Source of the DNA: Nocardia ninae NBRC 108245
GTDB lineage: Bacteria; Actinomycetota; Actinomycetes; Mycobacteriales; Mycobacteriaceae
DNA: 64,000 nucleotides
Direction of reading: 5' to 3'
NCBI RefSeq assembly: GCF_007990755.1
Contig: NZ_BJXA01000007.1
Location: forward strand, 1-64,000
Shown: one piece after another, positions 25,251-34,214 of the stretch
Layout: every line of letters begins with the position of its first letter
Position numbering within the stretch: position 1 is the first letter of the stretch
Translations under genes and position numbers: made by a program
Notes under the pieces: model-generated
Told to the model about the DNA's origin: nothing
What the model saw: only the letters and a program-made list of their open reading frames with translations
Database searches by the model: none

Positions 25251-26609
25251 GTGGACCTGCATGACCTGATCGACGCGCTTCCCGACGGTGCCGTAGTCAC
25301 CGATCCAGACCTGCTCGGCAGTTACCGGCAGGACTGGGCCCGCGATCCCGACGCGGGCACGCCGCTCGCCGTGGTGCGCGCTACCAGCACCGACGATGTC
25401 GCCGCGACGCTGCGCTGGGCGCATGCGCACAAGGTGCCGGTGGTGCCGCGTGGCGCGGGCTCCGGCCTGTCCGGCGGCGCCACGGCGGTCGACGGCGGCC
25501 TCGTGCTGAGTACCGAGCGGATGCGGACGATCACCGTCGACCCGGTTACCCGGACCGCGGTGGTGCAGCCCGGACTGTTGAACGCCGAGGTGAAGCGCGC
25601 GGTCGCCGAGCACGGGCTCTGGTATCCACCCGACCCCTCGTCGTTCGAGATCTGCTCGATCGGCGGCAACGCCGCGACCAACGCGGGCGGGCTGTGCTGC
25701 GTGAAGTACGGCGTGACAACCGATTACGTGCTCGGCATGGAGGTCGTGCTCGCCGACGGCACCGTCGTGCGGCTCGGCGGGCCGCGGCTGAAGGATTCGG
25801 CCGGGCTGTCGCTGACCAAGCTGTTCGTCGGCAGCGAAGGCACTCTCGGCGTCATCACCGAACTGACGCTGCGGCTGCTGCCCGCGCAGCCACCGCAGAC
25901 CACCGTGGTCGCGACCTTCGCGACCTTGACCGCCGCCATCGACGCGATCCTCGCGATCACCGCCGAATTACGGCCCGCCATGCTGGAATTCATGGATTCG
26001 GTCTCCATCAACGCGGTCGAGGACGAGCTGCGGATGGGGTTGGATCGCAGCGCCGCGGGCCTGCTGGTCGCCCGCTCGGACGCGCCGGGCGAGTTCGCGA
26101 AGCGGGAAGCCGAGCTCATGGTCACCGCGTGCGAAAAAGCTGGTGCGGCCGAGGTCTTCCACACCGAAGATCCTGAGGAAGGCGAAGCCTTCACCGCGGC
26201 ACGGCGTTTCGCCATCCCGGCGGTGGAGAAGCTGGGCACGCTGCTGCTCGAGGATGTCGGAGTGCCGCTGCCCCGGCTCGGCGACCTGGTGACCGGTGTC
26301 GCCGAGATCGCCGCGCGCAACGACGTGATGGTGTCGGTGATCGCGCATGCCGGGGACGGCAACACCCACCCGCTGATCGTGCACGATCCGGCCGACGCCG
26401 CCATGACCGAGCGCGCGCATCGCGCGTTCGGCGAGATCATGGATCTGGCGATCGCGCTCGGCGGCACCATTACCGGCGAGCACGGCGTCGGGCGGCTGAA
26501 AAAGGCGTGGCTGCCCGACCAGCTCGGCGCGGACGTGATGGCCCTGACCCACCGCATCAAGGACGCGCTCGACCCGCACGGCATTCTCAATCCAGGCGCA
26601 ATTCTCTAG
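25251..26609 (+). CDS. FAD-binding oxidase, glycolate/D-lactate oxidase (GlcD) type
   Basis: A 452-residue flavoprotein of the VAO/PCMH group. The N-terminal FAD domain has V-P-R-G-A-G-S-G-L-S-G-G-A, the N-A-A-T-N-A-G-G segment and the F-V-G-S-E-G-T-L-G-V motif near 190. The C-terminal cap has H-A-G-D-G-N-x-H-P and G-T-I-T-G-E-H-G-V-G, which carry substrate-binding and metal-ligand residues. It would oxidise a 2-hydroxy acid such as glycolate, D-lactate or D-2-hydroxyglutarate; sequence alone does not decide. The start is GTG 25251 with no clear ribosome binding site, so the message may be leaderless. Confidence 0.85.
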   Translation: MDLHDLIDALPDGAVVTDPDLLGSYRQDWARDPDAGTPLAVVRATSTDDVAATLRWAHAHKVPVVPRGAGSGLSGGATAVDGGLVLSTERMRTITVDPVTRTAVVQPGLLNAEVKRAVAEHGLWYPPDPSSFEICSIGGNAATNAGGLCCVKYGVTTDYVLGMEVVLADGTVVRLGGPRLKDSAGLSLTKLFVGSEGTLGVITELTLRLLPAQPPQTTVVATFATLTAAIDAILAITAELRPAMLEFMDSVSINAVEDELRMGLDRSAAGLLVARSDAPGEFAKREAELMVTACEKAGAAEVFHTEDPEEGEAFTAARRFAIPAVEKLGTLLLEDVGVPLPRLGDLVTGVAEIAARNDVMVSVIAHAGDGNTHPLIVHDPADAAMTERAHRAFGEIMDLAIALGGTITGEHGVGRLKKAWLPDQLGADVMALTHRIKDALDPHGILNPGAIL

Positions 26610-26650
26610 TCCATGGAACATTTCCGGCCGCGAAGGAGTTCGACAAGATC

Positions 26651-26935
26651 ATGACCACCAGGCTCGAGCACAATGTCGCCGATACTCGTTTCGAGATCTA
26701 TCTCGACGACACCCTGGCCGGCTACGCCGACTACGCCCAGCGTGACGACCCGAAGGTCCGCGATTTCCACCACACGATGACCTTCCCCGAATTCCGCGGT
26801 CGCGGTGTCGCCGCTCAAGTGGTCGAATACGCGCTGAAAGATTCGCGCGACAACGGCTATTCCGTCATCCCCACCTGCTGGTACGTCGAGAAATACATCG
26901 CCGACCACCGCGAATACGCGGACCTGATCGCCTGA
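26651..26935 (+). CDS. Small GNAT-fold (YjdJ-like) N-acetyltransferase
   Basis: A 94-residue protein with the core of the small YjdJ-type GNAT domain. The acetyl-CoA-binding segment F-P-E-F-R-G-R-G-V-A-A-Q-V-V is at about 45-60, and P-T-C-W-Y-V lies near the C-terminus. These proteins bind acetyl-CoA but their substrates are unknown. The ATG at 26651 follows GAAGGAG at 26630-26636. It is 41 bp downstream of the oxidase gene on the same strand. A hairpin follows directly after the stop. Confidence 0.78.
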   Translation: MTTRLEHNVADTRFEIYLDDTLAGYADYAQRDDPKVRDFHHTMTFPEFRGRGVAAQVVEYALKDSRDNGYSVIPTCWYVEKYIADHREYADLIA

Positions 26936-26943
26936 TCACGCGA

Positions 26944-26980
26944 AACGGGTGACCCGAGGCAAAACCTCGGACCACCCGTT
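26944..26980. terminator. Bidirectional hairpin terminator
   Basis: A 16-bp stem (AACGGGTGACCCGAGG with CCTCGGACCACCCGTT) has a two-base mismatch and a 5-nt CAAAA loop. It lies between the convergent stops at 26935 and 26998 and can serve both genes. Confidence 0.75.
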
Positions 26981-26997
26981 CACGGAGCTTTTGTAGG

Positions 26998-28155
26998 TCA
27001 GCGCAGCAACGCGCGCGACATGACCAGACGCTGAATCTGGTTGGTGCCCTCGTAGATCTGCGTAATCTTCGCATCGCGCATCATCCGCTCCACCGGGAAA
27101 TCGGTGGTGTAGCCCGCGCCACCGAACAGCTGCACGGCGTTGGTGGTCACCTCCATTGCGACATCGGAGGCGAAACACTTCGCGGCGGCGGAGATGAAAC
27201 CGAGGTTCTTCTCGCCACGCTCGGCGCGCGCCGCCGAGGTGTAGACCATGAGGCGGGCGGCCTCGATCTTCATCGCCATGTCGGCGAGCATGAACTGGGT
27301 GTTCTGGAAGTCGGCGATCGCCTTGCCGAACTGCTTGCGGTCCTTGGTGTAGGCGATGGCCGCGTCGAGCGCGCCCTGCGCGAGGCCGACGGCCTGCGCG
27401 CCGATGGTCGGGCGGGTGTGGTCGAGGGTCTGCAGCGCGGTCTTGAAACCGGTGCCCGGCTCGCCGACGATGCGGTCACCCGGCACTCGGCAGTTCTCGA
27501 AATACAGTTCCGCCGTAGGCGATCCCTTGATGCCGAGCTTGTGCTCGAGCGGGCCGACCACGAAACCCTCGTCGTCCTTGTGCACCAGGAACGCCGAAAT
27601 ACCGTTGGCGCCCTTGTCCGCATCGGTCACCGCCATGACGGTGTACCAGGAAGACTTGCCGCCGTTGGTGATCCAGCACTTGGAGCCGTTGAGGATCCAG
27701 TCGTCGCCCTCTTGCTTCGCGCGGGTGCGCATGCCCGCGGCGTCGGAACCGGCCTCGCGCTCGGACAGCGCGTAGGAGGCCATCTCGCCGTTGACGATGT
27801 CCGGCAACACCTTTTGCTTGAGTTCTTCGGAGCCGTTGAGGATCAGGCCCATGGTGCCGAGCTTGTTCACCGCGGGGATGAGCGAGGAGGAGCCGCAGAC
27901 GCGGGCGACCTCTTCGATCACGATGCAGGTGGCCACCGAGTCGGCGCCCTGGCCGCCGTAGGCCTCCGGCACGTGCACCGCGTTGAAGCCCGCCGCGTTG
28001 AGCGCGGTCAGTGCCTCCTCGGGGAAGCGGGAGTTACCGTCGACGTCCTTGGCGTGCGGAGCGATCTCCTTCTCCGCCAGCCCGCGGATGGCCGCACGCA
28101 GTTCGTCGTGGAAGTCCTCGAGCTTGAACAGGTCGAAATCGGGGTTTCCCGCCAT
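26998..28155 (-). CDS. fadE25: Acyl-CoA dehydrogenase, FadE25-type
   Basis: A 385-residue flavoprotein. The N-terminal alpha domain has F-D-L-F-K-L and K-E-I-A-P-H-A. The flavin/substrate motif Y-A-L-S-E-R-E-A-G-S-D-A is near 125. W-I-T-N-G-G follows, and the C-terminal Y-E-G-T-N-Q-I-Q-R carries the catalytic Glu. It catalyses alpha,beta-dehydrogenation of acyl-CoA. The match to M. tuberculosis FadE25 (Rv3274c) is close from memory, including V-N-K-L-G-T-M-G-L and the ending V-M-S-R-A-L-L-R. The start is ATG 28155 (M-A-G-N-P), not the frame start at 28200. It opens the conserved fadE25-purE-purK block. Confidence 0.92.
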   Translation of the reverse strand: MAGNPDFDLFKLEDFHDELRAAIRGLAEKEIAPHAKDVDGNSRFPEEALTALNAAGFNAVHVPEAYGGQGADSVATCIVIEEVARVCGSSSLIPAVNKLGTMGLILNGSEELKQKVLPDIVNGEMASYALSEREAGSDAAGMRTRAKQEGDDWILNGSKCWITNGGKSSWYTVMAVTDADKGANGISAFLVHKDDEGFVVGPLEHKLGIKGSPTAELYFENCRVPGDRIVGEPGTGFKTALQTLDHTRPTIGAQAVGLAQGALDAAIAYTKDRKQFGKAIADFQNTQFMLADMAMKIEAARLMVYTSAARAERGEKNLGFISAAAKCFASDVAMEVTTNAVQLFGGAGYTTDFPVERMMRDAKITQIYEGTNQIQRLVMSRALLR

Positions 28156-28286
28156 GGGGCTCACTCCTGGTCGTCGGTACACGTCGGCACTCAGTGCCAC
28201 ACCATTCTGGAGTATACGCCCAGGAACGGCCGCAACGTGCGGATACTTCCTGGCACTCAGTGTCAGATTGGTCGCACTGACCTAGA

Positions 28287-28967
28287 TCAGAGACTACCGA
28301 GTTTGCGGGCGACGAGATCGGCGACCTGCCGGGGTGGGGTATCGCGGGGAAACACCGCGACCACCAGCTCATCGGCGGCGGGTCGCCGTGCGCCCCGAGG
28401 AATCGCGGCCAGTTCGACGCGCAGATCTGCCGCGCCGGCGTCCGACTCGCCGCGCACCATGCGCCGCAGCAGATAGTTGTGCGTGGCGGTCACCGCGGCG
28501 GTGTACTGCACCCGCGCCAGATCAGGCTCCTCGGGCAGCCGATCGCGCAGGTAGTCGGTGAACAGCCGCTCGTAGCGGAACACGGTCACGATCTCGCGTT
28601 CGCGCAGCGCGGGCACCCGCCGCACCACCTGATACCGCCGCGCCGCGATCTCCCGCCACTGGGTGAACCGCTCGAAGACCTGCACCACCGCCTCGCACAC
28701 GGTCTCCCACGGATCGCCCCCGTTCGCGGCGAGAAACTGCGCCGCCTGCGCCAGCTGCGACTCGTGATCGGCGAAGATCACGTCCTCTTTCGAGCGGAAC
28801 TGCCGGAAGAACGTCCGCCGGGAAATCCCCGCCGCCTCCGCGATCTCCTCGACCGTCGTCGCCTCGTACCCCTGCTCCGCGAACAACCGCAACGCCTGAT
28901 CAACCACGGTCAACCGGAACCGCGTGTTGTCGTCCCCGCTGCGCGGGCGGATGTCACCAGTAGTCAC
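28287..28967 (-). CDS. TetR-family regulator
   Basis: A 226-residue protein. The N-terminal helix-turn-helix (about 18-62) has the classical T-V-E-E-I-A-E-A-A-G-I-S-R-R-T-F-F-R-Q-F and K-E-D-V-I-F. The C-terminal ligand domain is all-helical. The start is GTG 28967; the same frame is open to 29324 only because it runs through purE. It lies between fadE25 and purE on the same strand and may control fadE25 or the neighbouring lipid genes. No clear palindromic operator was seen in the 131 bp before fadE25. Confidence 0.83.
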   Translation of the reverse strand: MTTGDIRPRSGDDNTRFRLTVVDQALRLFAEQGYEATTVEEIAEAAGISRRTFFRQFRSKEDVIFADHESQLAQAAQFLAANGGDPWETVCEAVVQVFERFTQWREIAARRYQVVRRVPALREREIVTVFRYERLFTDYLRDRLPEEPDLARVQYTAAVTATHNYLLRRMVRGESDAGAADLRVELAAIPRGARRPAADELVVAVFPRDTPPRQVADLVARKLGSL

Positions 28968-29022
28968 CCGCTCACCGTAGCGAGCCGAGCACGCGGAATT
29001 ACGTACCCGAGGTGTTTCCGGG

Positions 29023-29523
29023 TCAGCCCAGGAGTTTGGTGCGCAGCGCCTGGTCTTTTTCGAGGACCATCTTTTCCAGCCCTGCTTGGAACTGCACCAT
29101 GCGGGCGCGCAGGTCCGGGTCGTGGGCGGCGAGGATGCGGACCGCGAGCAGGCCTGCGTTGCGGGCGCCGCCGATGGAGACGGTGGCCACCGGGACGCCT
29201 GCGGGCATCTGGACGATGGAGAGCAGGGAGTCCATGCCGTCGAGGTACTTGAGCGGGACGGGCACACCGATGACGGGCAGCGGGGTGGCGGAGGCGACCA
29301 TGCCGGGGAGGTGGGCGGCGCCACCCGCGCCCGCGATGATGACCTGCAGACCGCGGTCGGCGGCCTCGCGGGCGTAGTCGAGCATGCGCTGCGGCGTGCG
29401 GTGCGCCGAGACGACGCCGACCTCGAAGCGAATGCCGAACTCCGCCAACGCTTCCGCGGCGGCTTCCATGGTCGGCCAGTCCGAATCGCTGCCCATGATC
29501 AGGCCGACCTGCGGGTTACTCAT
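29023..29523 (-). CDS. purE: N5-carboxyaminoimidazole ribonucleotide mutase
   Basis: A 166-residue class I PurE. Signature parts: [13 protein letters not shown] near the N-terminus, V-S-A-H-R-T-P (catalytic His), [13 protein letters not shown] and L-D-G[11 protein letters not shown]. It converts N5-CAIR to CAIR in purine synthesis, using the product of PurK. It lies 48 bp downstream of purK on the same strand. Confidence 0.95.
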   Translation of the reverse strand: MSNPQVGLIMGSDSDWPTMEAAAEALAEFGIRFEVGVVSAHRTPQRMLDYAREAADRGLQVIIAGAGGAAHLPGMVASATPLPVIGVPVPLKYLDGMDSLLSIVQMPAGVPVATVSIGGARNAGLLAVRILAAHDPDLRARMVQFQAGLEKMVLEKDQALRTKLLG

Positions 29524-29571
29524 GCGTGCGCCTCACTTCGCTTGTCTGCCAGATTGATTCGCGCGTCACGC

Positions 29572-30795
29572 TCACTCGTGCGGATCCCATCCGTCGGTCC
29601 ATACCGCGTGCGACATCCAATGTGCCGCGCGCTCAGCCCTTTCCCGCACCGCGGCGACGTCGTCACCGAGGATGTTGATGTGCCCGATCTTGCGGTCGGG
29701 GCGTTCGCCCTTGCCGTACATGTGCACCTTGGCGTCGGGCATCCGCGCGAACAGATGGTGCAGGCGCTCGTCCATCGACATGGCAGGCGCCTCGGCCGCG
29801 CCGAGGATATTGGCCATCACCGTGACGGGGGCCAGCGGGCTGGTGTCGCCGAGCGGGTAATCCAGGACCGCGCGCAGGTGCTGCTCGAACTGACCGGTGC
29901 GGGCGCCGTCCATGCCCCAGTGCCCGGAGTTGTGCGGGCGCATCGCCAGCTCGTTCACCAGCAGCTTGCCGTCGTGGGTTTCGAACAGCTCCACCGCCAT
30001 CGCGCCGACGACGCCGAGCTCCCTGGCCAGGTTCAGCGCCAGCGTCTCCGCGGCGGCGGCCAGGTCGTCGTCGAGGTCGGGCGCGGGCGCGATCACCACG
30101 GCGCACTGTCCGTTGCGCTGCACGGTCTGCACCACCGGCCAGGTCGCGGCCTGCCCGAACGGCGAACGCGCCACCATCGCCGAGAGTTCGCGCTTGAGAT
30201 CCACTTTCGCCTCAGCGAGCAGTTGCACACCGTGCGCGAGCTGCTCGGCCACGATCGCCGCGGCCTCGTCGGCCGACTCCGGCATCCACACGCCGCGGCC
30301 GTCGTACCCGCCGCGCACCGCCTTGAGCACGATCCGCCAGCCCTGCTCGTCGCCGAACCGCACCGCCTCCTCGACGGTCGTCACCGGCGCGAACGCGGGC
30401 ACCGGCAGACCGAGCTCGGACAGCTTGACCCGCATGGCCAGCTTGTCCTGCGCGAAGACCAGGGCCCGCGGCGGCGGCTGCACGTTCACGCCCTCGGCGA
30501 CCAGCGCCTCGAGATGCTCGGTCGGCACGCCCTCGTGGTCGAAGGTCAGCGCGTGCGACCCGACGGCCGCCTTGCGCAGCGCGGCCAGATCGGTGTGACT
30601 GCCGAACACGATCTCGGGGCTGACCTGGGCGGCCGGGTCGTCCGGATGTTCGGCGAGCACCCGTAGCCGCTGGCCGAGCGCGATGGCCGCCTGATGCGTC
30701 ATGCGCGCCAACTGGCCACCGCCGATCATTGTGACGGTGGGCATAGCAGAGGGATCAAAGGACCGGCCGGTACTCACGTCGGACAATATTGTCAT
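29572..30795 (-). CDS. purK: 5-(carboxyamino)imidazole ribonucleotide synthase
   Basis: A 407-residue ATP-grasp enzyme. The N-terminal domain has M-I-G-G-G-Q-L-A-R-M. Central ATP-grasp motifs include K-A-V-R-G-G-Y-D-G-R-G-V and V-E-L-F-E-T, followed by N-E-L-A-M-R-P-H-N-S-G-H-W. It makes N5-CAIR from AIR, ATP and bicarbonate and feeds PurE. ATG 30795 is preferred; an alternative Met is at M-P-T-V-T-M (30744). The frame continues to 31029 across the divergent GtrA gene, which is a shadow. Confidence 0.94.
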   Translation of the reverse strand: MTILSDVSTGRSFDPSAMPTVTMIGGGQLARMTHQAAIALGQRLRVLAEHPDDPAAQVSPEIVFGSHTDLAALRKAAVGSHALTFDHEGVPTEHLEALVAEGVNVQPPPRALVFAQDKLAMRVKLSELGLPVPAFAPVTTVEEAVRFGDEQGWRIVLKAVRGGYDGRGVWMPESADEAAAIVAEQLAHGVQLLAEAKVDLKRELSAMVARSPFGQAATWPVVQTVQRNGQCAVVIAPAPDLDDDLAAAAETLALNLARELGVVGAMAVELFETHDGKLLVNELAMRPHNSGHWGMDGARTGQFEQHLRAVLDYPLGDTSPLAPVTVMANILGAAEAPAMSMDERLHHLFARMPDAKVHMYGKGERPDRKIGHINILGDDVAAVRERAERAAHWMSHAVWTDGWDPHE

Positions 30796-30891
30796 AACCG
30801 GCGGAAATGCCCTCGCGCGGGAGCCGCGCAACGGTGTCCGGCGGTAGTCCCCAGCGGTTGGACGACCCGAAGCGGGACCACCGGCTAGCGG

Positions 30892-30897
30892 TACACT
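30892..30897 (+). promoter_or_regulatory. -10 element TACACT of the gtrA-like gene
   Basis: TACACT ends 7 nt before the GTG start at 30905, the spacing expected when transcription starts at or next to the start codon. No ribosome binding site is present, so the message may be leaderless. No good -35 box is seen. Confidence 0.4.
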
Positions 30898-30904
30898 CGG
30901 CCCC

Positions 30905-31444
30905 GTGTCATTCGTCGACGACGTGGTGAGCGTCCTTCCCAGGCCTGTCGCAAGGATCGCGCTCCGGCATCGGGAACTGATCAAGTTCGCCATCGTCGGT
31001 GCGACAACCTTTGTGATCGATAGCGGCATCTTCTATGCCCTGAAATGGACCGTGCTTTCCGAGAAGCCGGTCACCGCGAAGATTATCTCCGGTGTCATCG
31101 CGGTTATCGCGTCCTACATCCTGAATCGCGAATGGTCGTTCCGGAACCGGGGCGGTCGCGAACGGCACCACGAGGCCTTGCTGTTCTTCGGAGTCAGCGG
31201 CGTCGGCGTGGTTCTCGCGTTCATTCCGCTGTGGATCTCGAGTTACGTCTTCGATCTGCGCCAGCCCGATGTCAGCTTCACCGTCGAGAACATCGCGGAC
31301 TTCATCAGCGCCTTCGTCATCGGCAACCTGCTGCAGATGGCATTCCGATTCTGGGCAATGCGCCGCTGGGTATTCCCCGACGAGATGAACGAGATCGCCG
31401 CCGAATTCGAAGACCTGGTCGAAGAAGAATTCGGCCGCAACTGA
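30905..31444 (+). CDS. GtrA-family membrane protein (Rv3277-like)
   Basis: A 179-residue protein with four spans. The first span region is K-F-A-I-V-G-A-T-T-F-V-I-D-S-G-I. The L-N-R-E-W-S-F motif follows span 2 and R-F-W-A-M-R-R-W-V-F follows span 4. The C-terminus is acidic (E-D-L-V-E-E-E-F). It belongs to the GtrA group that moves lipid-linked sugars or acts in arabinogalactan-type glycosylation in mycobacteria. Its place next to purK matches Rv3277 in M. tuberculosis. It converges with the sensor kinase gene, 9 bp between stops. Confidence 0.83.
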   Translation: MSFVDDVVSVLPRPVARIALRHRELIKFAIVGATTFVIDSGIFYALKWTVLSEKPVTAKIISGVIAVIASYILNREWSFRNRGGRERHHEALLFFGVSGVGVVLAFIPLWISSYVFDLRQPDVSFTVENIADFISAFVIGNLLQMAFRFWAMRRWVFPDEMNEIAAEFEDLVEEEFGRN

Positions 31445-31453
31445 GCGGTCCGC

Positions 31454-32761
31454 TCAGCGCGGCTCGGTAACCACGGCGTTCTGCGTGCGATACGCCGACG
31501 AACCGAGGAACACCGCGAACAACGCGGGCCTGCGCCGCTGCAACTCGAGCCGCCCGCCGTCCGCCTCTACCAGCGCCCGCGCCAGCGCCAGCCCCACACC
31601 GGTCGAGCCACCCGCCGAGAAGCCCCGGTCGAAGATGTGCGGCGCGAGTTCGTCGCGCACCCCGTCACCCTCGTCGGCGACCTCCACACACACCAGCGGA
31701 TCTCGATCGACCCCGGGACGCACGGTCCGTACCGACACCGTGCAGGTTCCGCCGCCGTGCATCAACGCATTGTCCACCAGCACCGCGACCGCCTCGCGCA
31801 GTCGCGAACCGGTGATCGGCGCCAGCAACGACTCGTCCCCGGTGAGGGTCAACGCCCGGCCCTTCTCGGCGAACGGATGCGTCCACTCGGCGACGACGCC
31901 GCGCAGCTCCGCCATCACCGGCACCGGGTCGAGATCGGCGGCGTCCTCGTCGCGCGAGGCACGGACCAGATCGTCGATGGCCTCGGTGAGCCGATCGACC
32001 TGCGCCATCGCCTCCTCCGCCTCGTGCACCACCTCGGGATCGGCGTGGGTGGACAGCTCGTCCAGCCGCAACCGCACCGCGGTGAGCCGGCTGCGCAGCT
32101 GATGCGAGACGTCGGCCACCAGGGCATGCTCGCGCTGCAGCCGCCCGGCGATCTCGACGGTGGCCGAGTCGAGCACGTCGGAGACCCGGTCGAGTTCGGA
32201 TATGCCGTGCCTGCGCGGGTCCGGCCGGAAATCGCCCATCGCCAGCCGGGCCGCCCTGGCCGCGACATCGCGCAGCGGATCGGCGACCCGGCGCGCGGTG
32301 ATCACCGCGACCGAGACCGCCGCGCCGAGCGAGGCCAGCACCGCCAGCGCCACCACCCCGACGGCCTGGCGCTGCCGTGCGTGCATCGGCGCCGAGGGCA
32401 CCTCCAGGCGCAGCGAGCCCTTGGTGCCCATCGACAGAGATTCGACCAGGGGGTCGGTCACCTGGTCCACGCCGATGTCCGCGCGCGAGGCATTGTCGTG
32501 CGGCGCCGGATAGATGATGGTGAGTTTGCCGTCCTGCGGTAGCAGCGGCTCCACGGCGCGGGTATCGAGCTCGCCGAGCACCATGCCGTCGCCGTGTTCC
32601 TGGACGATGATCGCCGCGGCGATCCGCTCCAGTTTGCCCTGCAGGTCGTCGCGGGTGATGTCCTCCACCCACAGCCAGGCCGTGTAGATCAGCGGCACCC
32701 CGAGCACCACCGTGGTGAGCGTCAGCACGGTGAGCATGGACCGCAGGATTCTGCGCCGCAC
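31454..32761 (-). CDS. Sensor histidine kinase
   Basis: A 435-residue membrane kinase. TM1 (about 10-31), an extracytoplasmic sensor region (32-130), TM2 (about 133-154), HAMP (about 155-205), and the phospho-acceptor helix with H220 in V-S-H-Q-L-R. The usual Pro after R-T/S is replaced (R-S-R-L). The ATPase has N-A-L-M-H-G-G (N box), D-E-G-D-G-V (G1) and G-V-G-L-A-L-A (G2). It lies 1 bp downstream of the response regulator gene. The external signal is unknown. From memory, M. tuberculosis has no pair at this exact position. Confidence 0.88.
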   Translation of the reverse strand: MRRRILRSMLTVLTLTTVVLGVPLIYTAWLWVEDITRDDLQGKLERIAAAIIVQEHGDGMVLGELDTRAVEPLLPQDGKLTIIYPAPHDNASRADIGVDQVTDPLVESLSMGTKGSLRLEVPSAPMHARQRQAVGVVALAVLASLGAAVSVAVITARRVADPLRDVAARAARLAMGDFRPDPRRHGISELDRVSDVLDSATVEIAGRLQREHALVADVSHQLRSRLTAVRLRLDELSTHADPEVVHEAEEAMAQVDRLTEAIDDLVRASRDEDAADLDPVPVMAELRGVVAEWTHPFAEKGRALTLTGDESLLAPITGSRLREAVAVLVDNALMHGGGTCTVSVRTVRPGVDRDPLVCVEVADEGDGVRDELAPHIFDRGFSAGGSTGVGLALARALVEADGGRLELQRRRPALFAVFLGSSAYRTQNAVVTEPR

Positions 32762-32762
32762 G

Positions 32763-33440
32763 TCAGTCGGTATTCAGCCGGAACCCGACACCGCGCACCG
32801 TGACGATGCGCCGCTCGGCCATCGGCCCCTCGTCGCCGATCTTGCGGCGCAGCCAGGACATGTGCATATCCAGCGTCTTGGAGCCGCGCAGCTCGGCGTC
32901 GCCCCAGACCTCGCGCAGGATCGTCTCGCGCGGCACCACCTGGCCCGCCCGGTCGATCAGCACCTTCAGCAACTCGTATTCCTTGTTCGCCAGGCCGATC
33001 TCGATGCCGTTCACCAGCACCCGGCGCGCGGCGGGCTCCAACCGGATGCCACCGACCTCCACCGTGTCGTCGCCGATGCCGCTGCGCCGCAACAACGCCC
33101 GCACCCGGGCGAGCAGCTCGGCGAGCCGGAACGGCTTGCCGACGTAATCGTCGGCGCCCGCGTCCAACCCGACCACGAAATCGACCTCATCGGTGCGCGC
33201 GGTGAGCATGAGCACCGCCAGGTCGGCGCCGCGGGCCCGCACCTGGCGGCAGACCTCGAGCCCGTCCATGCCGGGCAGGCCGAGGTCGAGGATGAGCAGA
33301 TCGTGATGGCCCTCCAGGGCCCGCTCCAGCACGGCGGGGCCGAAGCGCTCGACGGTGACCGAGTACCCCTCGCGCCCCAGTGCGCGCGACAACGGCGCGG
33401 CGATCGCCTCGTCGTCTTCTGCTAGCAGTACGGCCGTCAT
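32763..33440 (-). CDS. OmpR-family response regulator
   Basis: A 225-residue protein. The receiver domain (1-118) has the acidic pair E8-D9-D10, phospho-acceptor D52 in L-I-L-D-L-G-L-P-G-M-D-G, and T-A and K-P-F motifs. The winged-helix domain (about 130-225) has L-A-N-K-E-Y-E-L-L-K and the ending T-V-R-G-V-G-F-R-L. It would be phosphorylated by the kinase encoded immediately downstream. It follows the PH-domain gene after 9 bp on the same strand, so all three may be cotranscribed. Confidence 0.9.
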   Translation of the reverse strand: MTAVLLAEDDEAIAAPLSRALGREGYSVTVERFGPAVLERALEGHHDLLILDLGLPGMDGLEVCRQVRARGADLAVLMLTARTDEVDFVVGLDAGADDYVGKPFRLAELLARVRALLRRSGIGDDTVEVGGIRLEPAARRVLVNGIEIGLANKEYELLKVLIDRAGQVVPRETILREVWGDAELRGSKTLDMHMSWLRRKIGDEGPMAERRIVTVRGVGFRLNTD

Positions 33441-33449
33441 TTGACCAGG

Positions 33450-33995
33450 TTAACGGTAGTCGCCGCGCTCGTCCCAGCGCGCGCCGCGCCCGTTGTCGCT
33501 CTGTTCGACATCGAAGACCTGGTGGTACAGCAGCGCGTGCACCTTCTGCACCGCCGGGATGTCGTCGAACTCGAGCGGTTCGGAGGAGGACGACTCGATG
33601 ATCAGCGTGCCGGTGCCGAGCATCCGGTCGAACAGCCCGTGCCGGAACTGCACGCTCGAGATGCGGCTCATCGGAATGTCGATGCCGGTGTGCGTGAGCA
33701 CGCCCTGGCGCACCAGCACCCGCCGTTCGGTGATGATGAAATGCGTCGTCTTCCAACTGAGAACCGGTACGACACAACGCCATACGATGATGATCAGCCA
33801 GATGACGAGCACCGCGATCAGCAGCGCCGTCCGCGCGGTCCCCTCGGCTTTACGCGAGGCGATCCCCCCGGCGAAACCGGCGAGCGCGGTGGCGACGATC
33901 AAAGTCACGATCGGCCAGAACAGCATCTTCCAATGCGGATGACGATGCAGGATCAGCTGCTCTTCCGGCGCGAGTACGTCCTCCGGATACCCCAT
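33450..33995 (-). CDS. PH domain-containing membrane protein (Rv3278c-like)
   Basis: A 181-residue protein starting M-G-Y-P-E-D-V-L. Two hydrophobic spans (about 23-43 and 56-80) are followed by a bacterial PH (YdbS-like, bPH2) domain with T-E-R-R-V-L-V-R-Q-G-V-L-T, I-P-M-S-R-I-S-S-V and G-T-G-T-L-I-I-E-S. The role is unknown. Its place between the GtrA/purK end and birA matches Rv3278c. The start at 33995 is chosen over the longer frame (34082) because the extra 29 residues are not family-like. Confidence 0.84.
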   Translation of the reverse strand: MGYPEDVLAPEEQLILHRHPHWKMLFWPIVTLIVATALAGFAGGIASRKAEGTARTALLIAVLVIWLIIIVWRCVVPVLSWKTTHFIITERRVLVRQGVLTHTGIDIPMSRISSVQFRHGLFDRMLGTGTLIIESSSSEPLEFDDIPAVQKVHALLYHQVFDVEQSDNGRGARWDERGDYR

Positions 33996-34214
33996 GGCCG
34001 GAACACTACCGCGTGAAGATGCCGAAATGCCTGACACCGGACCGGGTCGTGCTGCACAATCGTCTGCCTGCGTGTGTCGCACCCGCGCGGCCGCGAGCGT
34101 TCGCTCGCGTCAATGCTCTCAGCTGTGGAGTTCTCCGCTCGATCTGGCTCGTAGCTCTGTCCGTAACCAGCTCTGCTCGAACAACGTCGACGAACAACGA
34201 CCTCGGAGGCATGT

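Noticed and set aside
24651-25613. A 320-residue version of the GtrA-like protein
   Set aside because: The N-terminal 150 residues are antisense to the start of the FAD oxidase and have no GtrA similarity; a GTG at 25154 gives the normal family length.
28287-29324. A 345-residue TetR protein with a long N-terminal extension
   Set aside because: The extension is the purE gene read in another frame; the regulator begins at GTG 28967.
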